A DNA stretch of 64,000 nucleotides, taken from positions 12,462,001-12,526,000 of the forward strand of contig CM082585.2 of the NCBI GenBank assembly GCA_040954595.2, written 5' to 3'. Position 1 is the first letter of the stretch. Each line of letters opens with the position of its first letter. The position numbers and the translations under genes were made by a program. The notes under the pieces were generated by a model. That model was not told the origin of the DNA and made no database searches. It saw nothing but the letters and a program-made list of their open reading frames with translations. The DNA comes from Balanoglossus misakiensis (taxonomy: Eukaryota > Hemichordata). Below, in pieces: positions 24,300 through 37,361 of this stretch.

Positions 24300-26122
24300 T
24301 TCCACTTAGATACTGACTTCCACCTTGTGATCTAGAAAAACAAGAAGTGATACTATGTGTTAATTCCAACTGAATATATGGACTTCATTGGCCAATACTG
24401 TCTCTACTGTCCCCCGACGCTGGTCTTGTTATTATCTCACTAGGGTATTAAATCATCTTAACCCACAAAAGAAACCTGTGACGTTTCTAAATTTTTGCAT
24501 TTCTATTTATTTTGATGACGGTTCCCTTGAAAATGGAGAAGTCGCAAGACAAATTCTTGGTGCAGATTAACGATCATCAGTACTTTGCCATGAAGATCAT
24601 CTTGGAGAAACACTCGCGAGTCTCACTTGCCAGCTCTCGAATTTTCTTACTAGCGGCAGAGAAAGAGGGCAGCTGCAGGTTGAGGTAAGAGCTGGCTGCC
24701 ATTGAAGCTATAACACTACTTGTTACATTCAAGTGTGACAATCTATCATTAATTTCAAACACAAACCTATTACGGGCCCATTAAAAATCTGTTACTCCTT
24801 AAATATGAGGTACCATTAGAAAACTAATGGAGAAATTCGTAGGTCCAGGACCATCCACTCAAACTTCAAAACAATTTTTTAAAAACTAGATTTAACAACA
24901 AAACTTTAAAAATGCTCCAAAGGGAACTACATTGTCTATAAAGAACACATCCCGGACTTTGCGAAATCGGGCAAGCTATCTCGGGGAAACGGACCCTGTT
25001 TGCCCGCGAGTCTGTATTGCGAGTTTGGGGCGCGTGGGTGGCTCAACAATAACCAGACACACTTTATACATATGGCCCGAGTCATTACTTACCGGGTAAC
25101 GGTTACGGGTATAGGCTCTGCTCTTTGGTGACAACTCAAGGCGCTGGTTTGGCCACTGATCCACTTCAACCAACTCTTCCGTGAAATGGTACTAGGCCCC
25201 AATAGGTCTAGTTGTCTCGTAATCTGCGTAGGAGGCCAGAAACTCCCCTCAAGTTACTTTGACAAAACAACATAAGTGACAGACATAAGACAGTGACTAC
25301 CGGTTTTGGAAGTAAAAGCCATTTCTCAGAAAAGCGGAAGATGCGCAAATTAGGAATTTTAAGATTCACCAAATATGGGCATGAGAGGTTTCACCCACTG
25401 CCCTTCCGGTACCCGGTGATCAGTAGGTCTTTAATAACGCATGAAAAGTAAAATAAAAGCCAGAACTGAACCGGTGAATGAAATAAATTGTTCAAGGGTT
25501 TGCCATGATAGTATTGAAGTTTATCCCAAATGTAAGTTTCATTTATTCTCTTGTAAGAATTACATTTATGAAAGAACTGTATTGCTTCAAGGGACTGGTA
25601 TTGATCTTTCAATTAATCTACTGGTGTCCCACGCGAAAAATACAACATAAGAAAGCTGATGGATGTCAATCCTCTAAAAATTGACATCTTCTTAAAAAAA
25701 AAAACAAGTTTAGGCCTAGGCCTATTCTGCTCAGTCAAACCGTACCATGGCTAAAACTTGGTTTTGTTTAACAAGTCATCAAAACCCGAAGTGCTAACAT
25801 TAACGTTAGTCTCGGAAATTAGTCTGATTTATTAGACCAGGAACTGGCCCAATGTTCATTTCATCGTTCACGTACAACGTGTAGCCGAACCAAGCCACGT
25901 GTCGACATACTTCGGTAGGGATTCCCTGGAAGTGGACACACGAAGTTACGTCACAACACGGAAGTGACGTTTGAGCGTATCCACACATGGTTCAAGGTAC
26001 AGAGCGCACGTACAGAACCTAGGCGACGAGGAGGAGAGTTTTTCGTTTCTTGACTTTGAAAAACGTCGCTATAGTGATCGGAAAGGTGTTCCATTTTTAG
26101 AGCAGGCGGTAAAATAGGCGTC
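24300..26122. other. Probable divergent promoter region
   Basis: There is no confident exon. From about 24960 to 26120 the sequence has more CpG than its neighbours and should hold the promoter of the receptor gene (plus) and perhaps of the small minus-strand gene. Open frames at 24577-24762 (minus), 24531-24690 (plus), 24976-25173 (minus) and 25806-25988 (minus) have no recognisable motif. Confidence 0.4.
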
Positions 26123-29100
26123 ATGAGACAGGCTCACCTTTTCGTACATCTTTTCCTGATTTCTTGTGGAATTTGTGGTAAGTAGTATACTGCACGTAAA
26201 TACAATCACTTTACTCTGAGTCCGAGAATGGATCTCAGCATGAACACTAAACGGTCACTTTACCTCGATGCCAAATATTCTACTGACTTTTAACATTGAG
26301 CACTGTTGAGAGAACGTAATTATAAAACCACTAATGGTATTTATTCAGCCATTATTGACAAAAACCGTGTGGCCGAAAACATACATGTATCATTTGTGGA
26401 GCAAATTACCTTTCAAGATTGCATGTTCGTAACTCGCATCCATTGAGCCCATGGTCACATCATTAGAAATATTTTAAATGCTTGACCTCCAGTGTGTCGA
26501 TTCTTAATAATCTAAAGTCATTGTAAGTAGTGGGATACAGAATAATTCATGATTATGTTACCTCAGTGAGTGTTTGTTGTACCAGGTAACTTAAAATGCA
26601 CATCAATGTACATTGTATCGATGTACGTGGTACCAGCCATTGCAAAACCATCTGAGGTACCGCCAGGCTTCATGGACAGATGGTTGAAACTAATCTGCTC
26701 TGTTGTATCCACTAACGCGTCGATTATTGATTCAGTTGGCAGACAAGAAATTTACTTGTTCAGTTCTATGCTTGTTTGGGTGATGTTTAGATGTACAATC
26801 GCCAGGCCCGCTTTAGGTTGATTATCTTTAGGGATAAGTGTTGAGATGTTTTACCTAGATCTGTCTGGAAATCTACAAGCCAACCCCAAGAGATAACATT
26901 CCTTCATTACCACACCTTCCCAATATATCAAGTTGTTTAGTAAATGCAATATTGTGATATGGTCGTCACCAAAACATTGAGGTCATATCCTAGAGGTGAT
27001 TGGAGTGATAAAGCAACAGGAAGTATATAAAAAGGATGGGTGTATTGTCCGCAACTTTGAATCAGGTTCAGTTGTTTTCATCACAGAAGTGGGCACAAGC
27101 AGATCAAATAAGCATTTAACATTCGGAATATTCATACCAAGGAAATATTAGCTACCCAAGAAATATGTTTTTGTTTCTTTAAATGAAGAGATGCAAATGT
27201 ATTAAAGGAATCCATATATATGTAAGGCAGTAAACAGAAGGCCATTGTGCACTTTGAACAAGCATGAGTCATACTAATTGTCAATTGACATCAAAGATAT
27301 TGTGATATGTAAAGAAAGAACCTTTCCTGACTTGTATCCTGTACTTCATTACTTGATACCTGACTTTGATTTTTAAGGTCATCAGAGGAAGTGTCAAATG
27401 TATGTCAGATCAGGTCAAGCTATGGTACTCAGTGGTAGTGATAAAATTACTAACATTGAAAATTGTGATAAATGTTTTGTTCCTGCCCACATAGACCAGT
27501 TGTGTTTTCTTCTGGTGTGACACTGGACATGTTTACGTTTAGCATGAGAATGGAGGAGGGTAAACCATTGATCTTTTTCACCTGGTCATTGATATGCTAA
27601 TTTGTAAACATGTATTTGATAAAAGTTAGCCATAAGTGATATATTTCCTTCAATACAACATGAATTGGATAAAACTCGTAACAAACGTTGAGCTCACAGT
27701 GATTTGAATGTATTGTAAGAAATTTAGAAATGCACTGGGTTGTAAAATAATTAATTATCTGAAAAATAGTGGGTGGACGAACTAATGGAGTGGTCGAACC
27801 GAAGGATTGATTACGGTAATTAAATTGTGCATAAGTGATAAGTTATTGCACCAGATGTCATGAAACTTGATAGACGTAGTGTTCTTTATGTTATGTTCGG
27901 TGGATGGTATTACATTGTTCTACATGGTTATAACTTCAAGTGTTGGTAATCAAAGTCCTATGTACTCAGTTTGTGTTGGGAACTTTGGAATGTGGTAAAG
28001 AAACCGAATTGGACACACACAAGCACAAAATCTCACTTTTGTCAGAATGACTTGGTTGACACAAAGACATACTTTTTGAAAGAACACACAGCAGAAGGGC
28101 AGTTAACAAATGCACTGTGGCATTGTGAGACCACTATCTTCACAATTCTTTTGTTGAATCTTTCTGTTTGCTCATGGCAAGGTTACAGGCAATACAGGTA
28201 AAGTGGGAAGGTTAAAATCTAATTTTAGCAAGTCTGTGTGGCAAGGGCATCAAAATATAAAGAGTTACGTAAGCCTCCATATAGTGCAGTTTTGTAATAA
28301 GAGTATATCATAATGATGACATGGTTACAACACTGGTACAAAAATTCAATAATCATGAATTTACTTCTGTAGTGGCCGTATTTTCTGAAAGACACAGATT
28401 AGGTGCTTGGTTCATGAACCTCACTCAGAAGAAAAAAAGAATGGTCTCATGGGTCATAAATCAATGGGTTCAGGGTACAAAGGGTTAAGAAACAACTACA
28501 ATTTTCTTAGGTTTACATTCTTTTTGAAAGTTGTTAGTTTCCGGATAAGAAACTGTTCCCCAAAGTGCATGGTTTAGATTTACCGTACTATCAAGAGGAA
28601 ACATCTGCAACTAAAGAGTATGTGATTAACACACAAGTGGCAGGAACTTAAAAAAGTCACGGAAAATCATTGTTTCCTGGAAATGGGTGTAAGCAGCAAT
28701 CGTAAAAATTATCTTAGGAATATCTTCAGAATTTGCAATTTGATCTTTGACCTGCTTGAGGTCTCATCATCTGTCAGATATACAAATATTCTTATATATT
28801 GCACATATAAATAAATGTTCTCATGACACTTTACAATTATTACCCCTGGTCACTGGTCCTACATTACTTCCACTCAGCTTCCTAGGGAGCAAACTATTGC
28901 AGCTGTAATCTGCCACATTGATAATTTTTTTCTGCCTATATCTTACAGCAGTCAAGGCTCAAAGTGATGACTCCAGTTTTATCAAAGGACCAAGGCTTAT
29001 ATGGATTGATAGGAACTCTTTTGGAATATCATCCCGAATTGTCAACGTAGAAGGAAATGGCACAGAGCTTTGGAACAAACTGGACAAGTCCTCAATAACC

Positions 29101-32100
29101 ATGATTTCTCAGTTACTTCATGAGCCATCACCATCATCTAAAGTTGCCATAGATTATGACTACGATGACCACTACATTTTCTGGACGGATCCTGGTTATA
29201 AGATGGTGAAAAAGGCCATGCTTACAAGTAAAGGCAATATCACAGGTCAGTTTCATCACCTCTCTGTTGACTCAAGATTTGCACATTTTAAGGAGATGGT
29301 CTTATAGGTTGGAAAAGTGGACAGGAATTCCTTTTTCATTATATGCGGCCTGTTTGAAATGAATGTCTGCCTGCATCTTTTGCCTGAATGTTATGCACAG
29401 AACCTTGATTCTGTTTAAAATTCTTTATATGCAACTCTAGGTGTATTTCATGGCACATCAAACTATGTAGAAGGCATTGCTGTTGATTGGTTGAATAACA
29501 AAGTGTACTGGACTGATGCTGCCTACAATTGGATCATGGTTTCTGACTATGACGGCACTTACTACCACTGTGTTGTTGATACTGGACTTGATAAACCAAG
29601 GGGTATTGCTGTTAATCCTCTTACAGGGTAAATGAAAAAATCTTTGTCATCCTTTCTGATTTCCGTTATAACAGTCTGCTATGTGAGTTGCCACTTTTAA
29701 CACAAGGTCATTTGTTTTGTGTCAACTGGCATGTTACAGTTTCACATTTGAATTGATGTTTGGTTTCATCATGAATGGCACCCTCTGCAGATCAATTGAG
29801 GAAATGTTGTCACACACCTAGAGACGTACCACATCAGAAGTTAAATAAAACTGCTGATCTGTCTATTGCTTCATCCATATTTTTGCAGCTATCTGTTCTG
29901 GAGTGACTGGGGTAAAGTTGCTAAAATCGAAATGGCAACTCTGTCGGGTAAGGACCGTGTGGTACTCATTGATGAAACAACACATGGAGCAATCATCGGG
30001 TTACCTAATGGCTTGACTATCGACTATGAGGAAAATAGGTGTGTATTGCTCTGATTTTAAGTCAATCCAGTGAAGTGAACATCTCAAAGTTGCTTATGTG
30101 GTTCTATACATATTGTTAACAAAGTTGTATGCATGTATTTTCTACTGATCCCACAAAAGACAATTATTCTCATTTTTTTCTTCCACTTTTAGTTTGTACT
30201 GGGCTGACAGCAGTAATGATAACTTGTACTCAGTGAAATTAGATGGTGTAAATGGGTCAATTCCTCACAATAGAATACGTCTGGTTGGAACAGCAGATAC
30301 ATTTGGTCATTTTTTTGACATTGACCTTGACAGTGTAAGTAATTTAACAACATCTTTGTAAGCTCTTCATGCTCCATATGGTATGTTGTGAAATGTTGCT
30401 ACATGGATGGAAATAGTTGGGTAAATGTATGGAGTATGGTTTCATGGTCTACTCATGATGTTCTGGCTACAATATAGTTTACAAATAGTGGAGAGTTAAA
30501 TATAACATGAAATTGTTTAGGCATTCTTTGCATGTTTGATGTTAAAGAAATTAGAACAGGATAGAGTTTCTTATCCTTTTTTCTTTTTTGTGTGTGTGTG
30601 TCCTCAGAATTATTTTTTCATCTCTGATTGGGGTAACAGTGCCATAGACATTGTTCCTCGCAATAACCTTGATCAAACAAAGTATCTACGTCCAGGTGGT
30701 ATGTTTAAACCGTACGGGGTTATAATGTATGATGAGGACCAGCAACCAAAACAGTTAAATGGTAAGTAAAAATGGATTTTCTTTCAATCTATTTGATGTT
30801 TTTTGGCCAATGAAACATAGAGAGCATATGCCATATTCTCAATTATGCCATGAAAATACGTTCATTTTTAGTCTGTAAGTTCCCTCTCTAGAGGTCCAAC
30901 CTAAACATAGAAACAATGGTTTTGGACTGAAAGATTTTGTGATAAATTACATGTATTGGTTATGCTTTCTCCTTATCAGTGAGTTGCAAAGTAAACAATG
31001 GTGGGTGTAGTCACATGTGTCTTGGTGATCCAACTGGATACAAATGCAAGTGTTCTATTGGTTATATGCTTGCTGATGATGGCCACACCTGCAAGAATCG
31101 TAAGTTACCTTCTGTATGTTGATGTATTTTGAATAGAAAGTTATGGTTAGCTTTATATATGAAGGATAAAATGTAAAAGATTTGTTCTGTAATATGTGAC
31201 AAGTTGGATCAGTCAATAATTTTTCCTCACCCCTCTTTTGCAGAAACCTCCCATATCCCTTTGATGCAGTTATTCTTTGCCGACTCAGATGGAATCTGTG
31301 TTCTACCAGCCAATGTGGCAGATATTGCCATCAGTGACACACAACCATACAACTACAACTGCTTCCTCAATGTCAGTGTGTCAACATTTGACTATGATAC
31401 ATACAAGGAGAAATTGTTTTACTTTGACAAGGTACAACAATGCATCATGAAGTTCAGCCTTGTAGACGGAGGTGCACCTGTAAAAGTCATTAAGGCTGAA
31501 AATGTCACAGGTTAGTTGATTAAATCAATATAAAGGTTGACCAAACCTGGAGCTTGCAATCCACCTGCTACAGACCAATACAAATGCAGTTAGATTTCAG
31601 TTTCTGATTTTCTTACTCTGTTTCTAGGGATTGCAGTTGATTGGGTTTCATCGAACATTTACTGGACTGATATTGGAAAACAAGAAATTGGTGTTTCCAA
31701 ACTAGATGGTACCTACAAGTATATTGTGCTGCAGGAAAATGTTGACAAGCCAACAGCTATTGTGACATATCCACAGAAAGGGTAAGTTGTAAACATGAAA
31801 TTGCACTACACACAGGGCCTTTTATGGAAACACTCTTTATTGAATGTCGATTTGTTTGTCTCATCCTTGATTTCTGTGTCGTTCTACTTTGTGTGTGCAT
31901 AGATATACTATATGGCATCTCTGCTGGGAACTTGTAGATTATACTCATGGTGAAATCACATTTAAAGGGGTCTATTACCTTGTTAATGTTAACAATAAAA
32001 TAACTTGAATTGCAGGCTTCTGTACTGGGCTAATAGCGGAGCAAACCCTCGCATTGAGAAAGTGGGAATGTCTGGCAGGAATCCTGAAAGTTTTGTCAGT

Positions 32101-35100
32101 AAAGATATTGTTGAACCAATTGCTCTCACCATTGACTTTGTCAATGAAAGGTAATAAAACTTTTTATGTCATTGGTGTTATGTATGCAAACAAAATCCAT
32201 GAAATAATAGACTCTAATACTAATATACTTTTAGCTCCAAATGTGGTAACACAAATAACAAACATTTTTACAATACATCATACAGGCTGTATTGGGCTGA
32301 TGGTGGACTAGGAACTGTGGAGTATATATCACTGACAGGTGGAAATAGACGGCCACTTCTCAATAGTCAGACAGATCATAGTTACCGTGGAATCACAGCT
32401 TACCAGGTAATGAACCTAAACTCAACCATACTTGTGGTTTCACTTGTGTTGATTCATTCCATTTCACGCTCAAATGTTTCTTCATTTCTCACCTTCCGTC
32501 CCCTCTTCCTCCATTCCAGGATTACTTTTATGTTTCAGAGCAGAATAATGAGTGGATTGTTATTCTAAATAAGGAGGAGAAGAAGCATACACGATCACTG
32601 AAAGTTGAGGGACTTGGTGCTATCAAGTTTTATGATAAAAGTTTGCAGCCCATGGAAGGTAATCATTTATTTATCAATTTGATGAGTAAACAGGCCTAAA
32701 GCCCAATAACACATTTTATTTTGTGCCAAAGTAAGGGCTTTTCTATCTTCAGCAAAATTCTTTGTCATTTTCTTTGTTTGTATGTACAAATGTAAAAAGA
32801 TTGATTTAATATGGTTTACTTAATAGAAGTCCAATCAGGTGGAGCATGTGATATTGACAATGGTGGCTGTGAAGAGTTGTGTCTGCCAAGTCCTGATGGT
32901 CCTGACTGTTTCTGCCAAGAAGAAAATGATGAAACTGGAAAAGTGTGCCAGCCAGGTAATAACATCCTTTATTACTGTTATATGTAACTGAACCACAAGA
33001 ATTTCAGTGTTACAGTTGTACTGGAATGTTGGCTGAAAGTGTTACCTTGCCACATCCAGTAACAAAGCTAAACATTCTTTTATTGTCGTTTTCCAAGGCC
33101 TCCACCTAAAGAAAACAATGGACCTTTGTTTCCTTGATATAACAATGAACAACTTGCATATAGGATATCATGTTGCAAAATGAAGCCTTGACAAGATTGT
33201 TGGATTGAGATATTCTTGTTGAAATCAAAATCAGAATATGAGACACTTTGCAAACATTGTAGCTAAGCAGCTATTCTTACCAGGTTTTCAAATGTTTTTC
33301 CCAACAGTATTGCGATGTCCAACCTCATTTCTTCATGGCCATGTTACTGAGGACTGTGACAACACCTATGGCAAAACATGTGGCTTTGTTTGTGATGAAA
33401 ACTTCATACCCACAACAGATGAGCTGGAGCCTTTGGAATGCCAATGGGACGGACTCTGGAACAGTAAAATCCACAAAGATAAACTTTGTGCATTAAGTAA
33501 GTGAAATAGTGTTGACAAGGAATTATGAAATACATTTAGTTTCGCCTTTAAAAATGACACTCCCACTACATGAAATATCTTGAACTTGCTGTTTAGATTC
33601 CTATGGTCAATAGCTTTTGAATGCTGCCATAGAAACCAAGCAGATAAGAAAACCAATTGTCAGGCAACATTGCAAAGCACAGTCATTTATTGCATAAAGT
33701 AGTGTATCTTGTGTTGTTGGTTTGAGTTGAGGGTGATTCTCTCTGACCCAAGTAGCTAACATTTAATGAGAAAAAGGCTGTAGTTGACTTCTTTCAGGCT
33801 CATAGCCTGTAAATTTAGTGCATTTTCCATGACATTGTGTTTGTGATAATTTCTTTATTTGCTCTTTCTACAGATTCATCTCTTGATCACTTTATTTTGG
33901 TTGCTGATACCCATCAAATCATGCTTATCGATGTCATCTCAGACGGGGTTTACAATTTCATTCCACTGCCAATCCAGGAAGTTGTTAATCCAGTTGCCAT
34001 TGATTTTGATTTTGTGGAGGAGAAGTTGTACTGGACTGATGCCAATCAAAGGAAAATATACCGAGCTAATGTAGATGGATCTAACAAAGAAATCATTGCT
34101 GAAGATGTACAAGGTACCACAGTGTTGACCAGAGTGGCCTGTTTGTCTCGCAATTAGTTTTATTGCATTTTCTCTTTTAATGTGCAACCACTGGTAATAA
34201 CATGCCAGTGTGATGGAAAATTCCCATCGGAATTCATGACTGAAATTTCTTGTGGTCTTCATGCCATATTTTGACATTGATATTTAATTAGACACATGTT
34301 CAGTGATGTGTTTATTTTATACAGTCAGGTAATTCTTCCAATTGATTTCAGAGGTGCAGCTCTGTTTAAATTGTACTTTATCTTCATTTTTCAGTCCCAG
34401 ATGGTTTAGCACTTGACTTTGTCGACCAACGAGTCTATTGGACTGATGCTGGTAGTGAAAAACGTATTGAAAGATCATATTTGAATGGAACAGACCGTGA
34501 AGTTATCATCGGTGATCAGTTGGAAAAACCAAGGGCTATAATGATTGACGGCACAAATGAGTAAGTGAATTGCCAGACACTGAGGTGGTTCTTGTGTTAT
34601 ATTGTCAAGGGCCACAGGCTTGGGGAGCACCAAGGGAGAGTTAGTTGTATTCATACCAATTCATATTCCAAAGATCATAGATAAAATATATCTCATTGGC
34701 CACTTCCAATAGAAGATATTTTGTGATCATCATATTACATAATGACAGCTCTTTTCAAGCTAATGGATGTATTTTCATGTTTTTCTTAGATACATGTATT
34801 GGACTGACTGGGACCCCAAAGGGGCAACTATCAACCGAGCTAAACTGAATGGCACAGACAGAGAAGTTCTTGTGAATACAGGCCTCACCTGGCCAAATGG
34901 CTTAGTTATTGATTTATACAGTAAGTGTTTCCTAACAGATTGTTTTCTTGCCCTAATACACATTGCAATTTCCCTAGACTTTTACTTCATTGTCATTGTT
35001 ACACAGTCAGTCTTAACCCTTTCAAGCCTGGCTTTCTGGGAACGTATCCGAATTTCTCCTATATATAGGATATCCGGCCAGAAAGGGTTAATCAAGAATG

Positions 35101-37340
35101 TGTGATGCTTAACGTAATACTCCCCATTTTCCTCAGCATTTTCGTTTCAGTTTCATTTTTCTTTACATCAGCTTGACTTAACTAGGACCATGCATGTATT
35201 TCTGTCTCTTTCAGCCAACAAACTTTTCTGGTGTGATGCCAGCCACAATATAATAGAGTCAAGTAATCTTGATGGTAGTAATCGCAAAGTACTCATTAAC
35301 CTTGGAGAATCTGCTCATCCCTTTGGTTTAACACTTGAAGGAAACAATCTATACTGGACGGATTGGGTAGAAAAGCATGTCATGACGGCAAATAAATTCA
35401 CAGGAGGAAAAATCCACTCCATTGGCCAAGGTTATTTCAATAAGCCTAATGACCTCCATGTTTACAATAGAAATGGATTGATAAAAGGTACCTTACCTCC
35501 AACTTCAACAAAACAAGGTATGTAATTCTTAATTAAACTAAAATGCATAACACCTTCATTAAAGCCTTGTTATCCCAAATCTGTCTTTGAAGATTTTAAC
35601 TGCATCATGTTGCAGAAGCAATGATGTCATAGGAGGCAGATGTGCTGTGTGTTTTTAAGTGACTGTGAGACATTAACATTTGCTTGACAGCAGAAAGTAT
35701 TTACATATGACCAGTAAGGGAGCAGGATTTGTTTGCATGTACAAATTTTGGTGATCTTTGACCTGTTTTTGTAGATCTGAGTTCTGTTGTACTTGGTAAT
35801 TTATTGTTTGGTCGATATGGATCAGTAAGGGGCCAGAATTTGTTTCAATATTATGAGCTAACCTTTGACCTACTTTCCCCATATCTCAGCATCTATTGAA
35901 ACGTACCGCACACTTTGTTCTTGATTGATGTTGTTGATCAATAAATGTGCAGAGTTTGTCTCAAATTAATTTAGTTTACCTTTGACCTGCATCTTTCAAA
36001 AATCAGAGACAGTGTTGCTGATGGTGTACATAAACTGTACGCACTCTTCTGCCCATGGGATTATTTCATTTTTATAATCTATTGGTTCTGCTTATTATTT
36101 TAATTGCATGCTTTGTTGTCGTCAATTAGGTCATTTTAATGTTCTGTAGCAGATTGTTTTATTAAACCCATTTGCATGCTATGTGTGACCTAACTTATTT
36201 CATTGTATTAAAAATTCAGTTCATAATCATTTCTCATATAATAAACATAGGACCAACTACAGAGAAAGTTAAAACAAGCACAACAGATAGCTCCCTGATA
36301 ACTAATCCAAGGAAAGCTCCCACAAGTTCAGATATAGGTAAGACAATAGAAAAAAGTCTTTGTAGTGGGGGGTGGGGGGTGTATCAATTGCCAGGTCAAA
36401 ATCTGTCAAAAGAAAATTAACACAGAGACAGGAAATATCTTAGGCAGGATAATGTTTATACAAATGAATTAAAAACATGAATTACAACAAACTTGGCCCA
36501 TAAAGTTAATCATTTTGCTGTAACAGGTAATTTTCCAAGCACATGTTAATTCTGACGCTTTCTTGCAAATGCATACCTTTCTGGGGGTTTTAGCTTAAGT
36601 TTGTTACATACCCACTGAGGGAATTGTCTATTGCTTGCTGTTTAATGTTGATATTGTACAGTTAAATATACCATGTCAAAAGATGATTGCAGTAGTTTAG
36701 TATAGTTATTCTATGTGGTGAGACATATTCGTCATCTTAGTTTTCTCACACATCCAGGGAAAACAACAGAATTGCCAGCATCTAGCAAACCAACGAAGGC
36801 GGCCAACAACACAGGGACACCAGGACCACATTTTGCAAATTCACACAGCCTTGTTTTACTGCCTGTATTCATAGTTGTGGTGGTTATTGTGTGCATAGTT
36901 GTCATTCTGATAATCTATCTCAGGAAAAGGTAAGATATTTACTCTCACTTTTTATAGAGGGCATCCTTGTTGTACATGTGCCTTGATTTCGTGTTCTCTG
37001 TAATCTCCTATCCCTGGCACACTACACATAAATTTAAGCATTTTTACATAAACGACATGGAAATTAAAATAGAATTATTTGTCTCATTTAATTTTTACTT
37101 CTCCATAGACATAAAACCCCATCCCTACCAGCCCGCATGAAGTTTGATCGACCTGTCTACAAGAATCTAACCGAGGAAACAGACAGTGTTCTTGCTTATT
37201 ATAGAGATGATGAAGCTGAGTTAGCCAACTCACAAACTGGCAGTACGCAGCAGAGTAATGGTACTGCCCCTCCACAACTAGGACAGTACTCACGGCTTCA
37301 GTTTGATAATGGCAACGAATACGTGACATTTAGCCAGTAA
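26123..37340 (+). CDS. YWTD-propeller receptor with EGF and sushi modules (LRP-like), complete, 21 exons
   Basis: Type I membrane protein of the LDL-receptor superfamily. Exons: 26123-26177, 28949-29245, 29441-29627, 29889-30038, 30193-30334, 30608-30761, 30980-31099, 31244-31510, 31628-31781, 32016-32150, 32286-32406, 32520-32658, 32827-32955, 33308-33496, 33874-34113, 34395-34560, 34790-34920, 35215-35517, 36251-36337, 36758-36929, 37109-37340. They sum to 3570 nt and encode 1189 aa, in phase throughout. Order: signal peptide 1-23; propeller 1 (about 30-328; KVYWTDA, LFWSDWG, LYWADS); EGF (329-368; [11 protein letters not shown]); propeller 2 (369-640; IYWTDIG, LYWANS, LYWADG); EGF (641-683; [10 protein letters not shown]); sushi/CCP (684-746, one exon, four Cys); propeller 3 (747-1026; LYWTDA, VYWTDA, MYWTDW, LYWTDW); Thr/Pro stalk; transmembrane helix about 1086-1111; 77-aa tail with FDRPVY and YSRL. 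It has no LDL-A repeats. The first intron is 2.8 kb. Ligand unknown. Confidence 0.93.
30868..30936. repeat. Fragment related to the 18074-18164 element
   Basis: GTAAGTTCCCTCTCTAGAGG and the following TCCAAC...CATAGAAA block resemble the interior of the element at 18074-18164, but the terminal inverted repeats are missing. It lies in the intron before the first EGF exon of the receptor gene. Confidence 0.5.
35013..35091. mobile_element. MITE-like element with TTAACCCTTTC termini
   Basis: A 79-bp stretch starts TTAACCCTTTC and ends GAAAGGGTTAA. Its interior is also partly palindromic (GCCTGGCTTTCTGGG against ATCCGGCCAGAAA). The ends match those of 18074-18164, though the interior differs. It lies in the receptor intron before the exon at 35215. 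Confidence 0.6.
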
Positions 37341-37361
37341 TCAAATAAAAGCCAAAAACTG

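Noticed and set aside
24531-24762. Overlapping open frames on both strands (plus: MEKSQDKFLV...; minus: ...ASSYLNLQLPSFSAASKK...)
   Set aside because: Both look protein-like, but neither links in phase through good splice sites to a neighbouring exon, and neither resembles a family I know.
25806-25988. Minus-strand open frame beginning MCGYAQTS
   Set aside because: No recognisable motif or matching downstream exon. It overlaps the probable promoter of the receptor gene.
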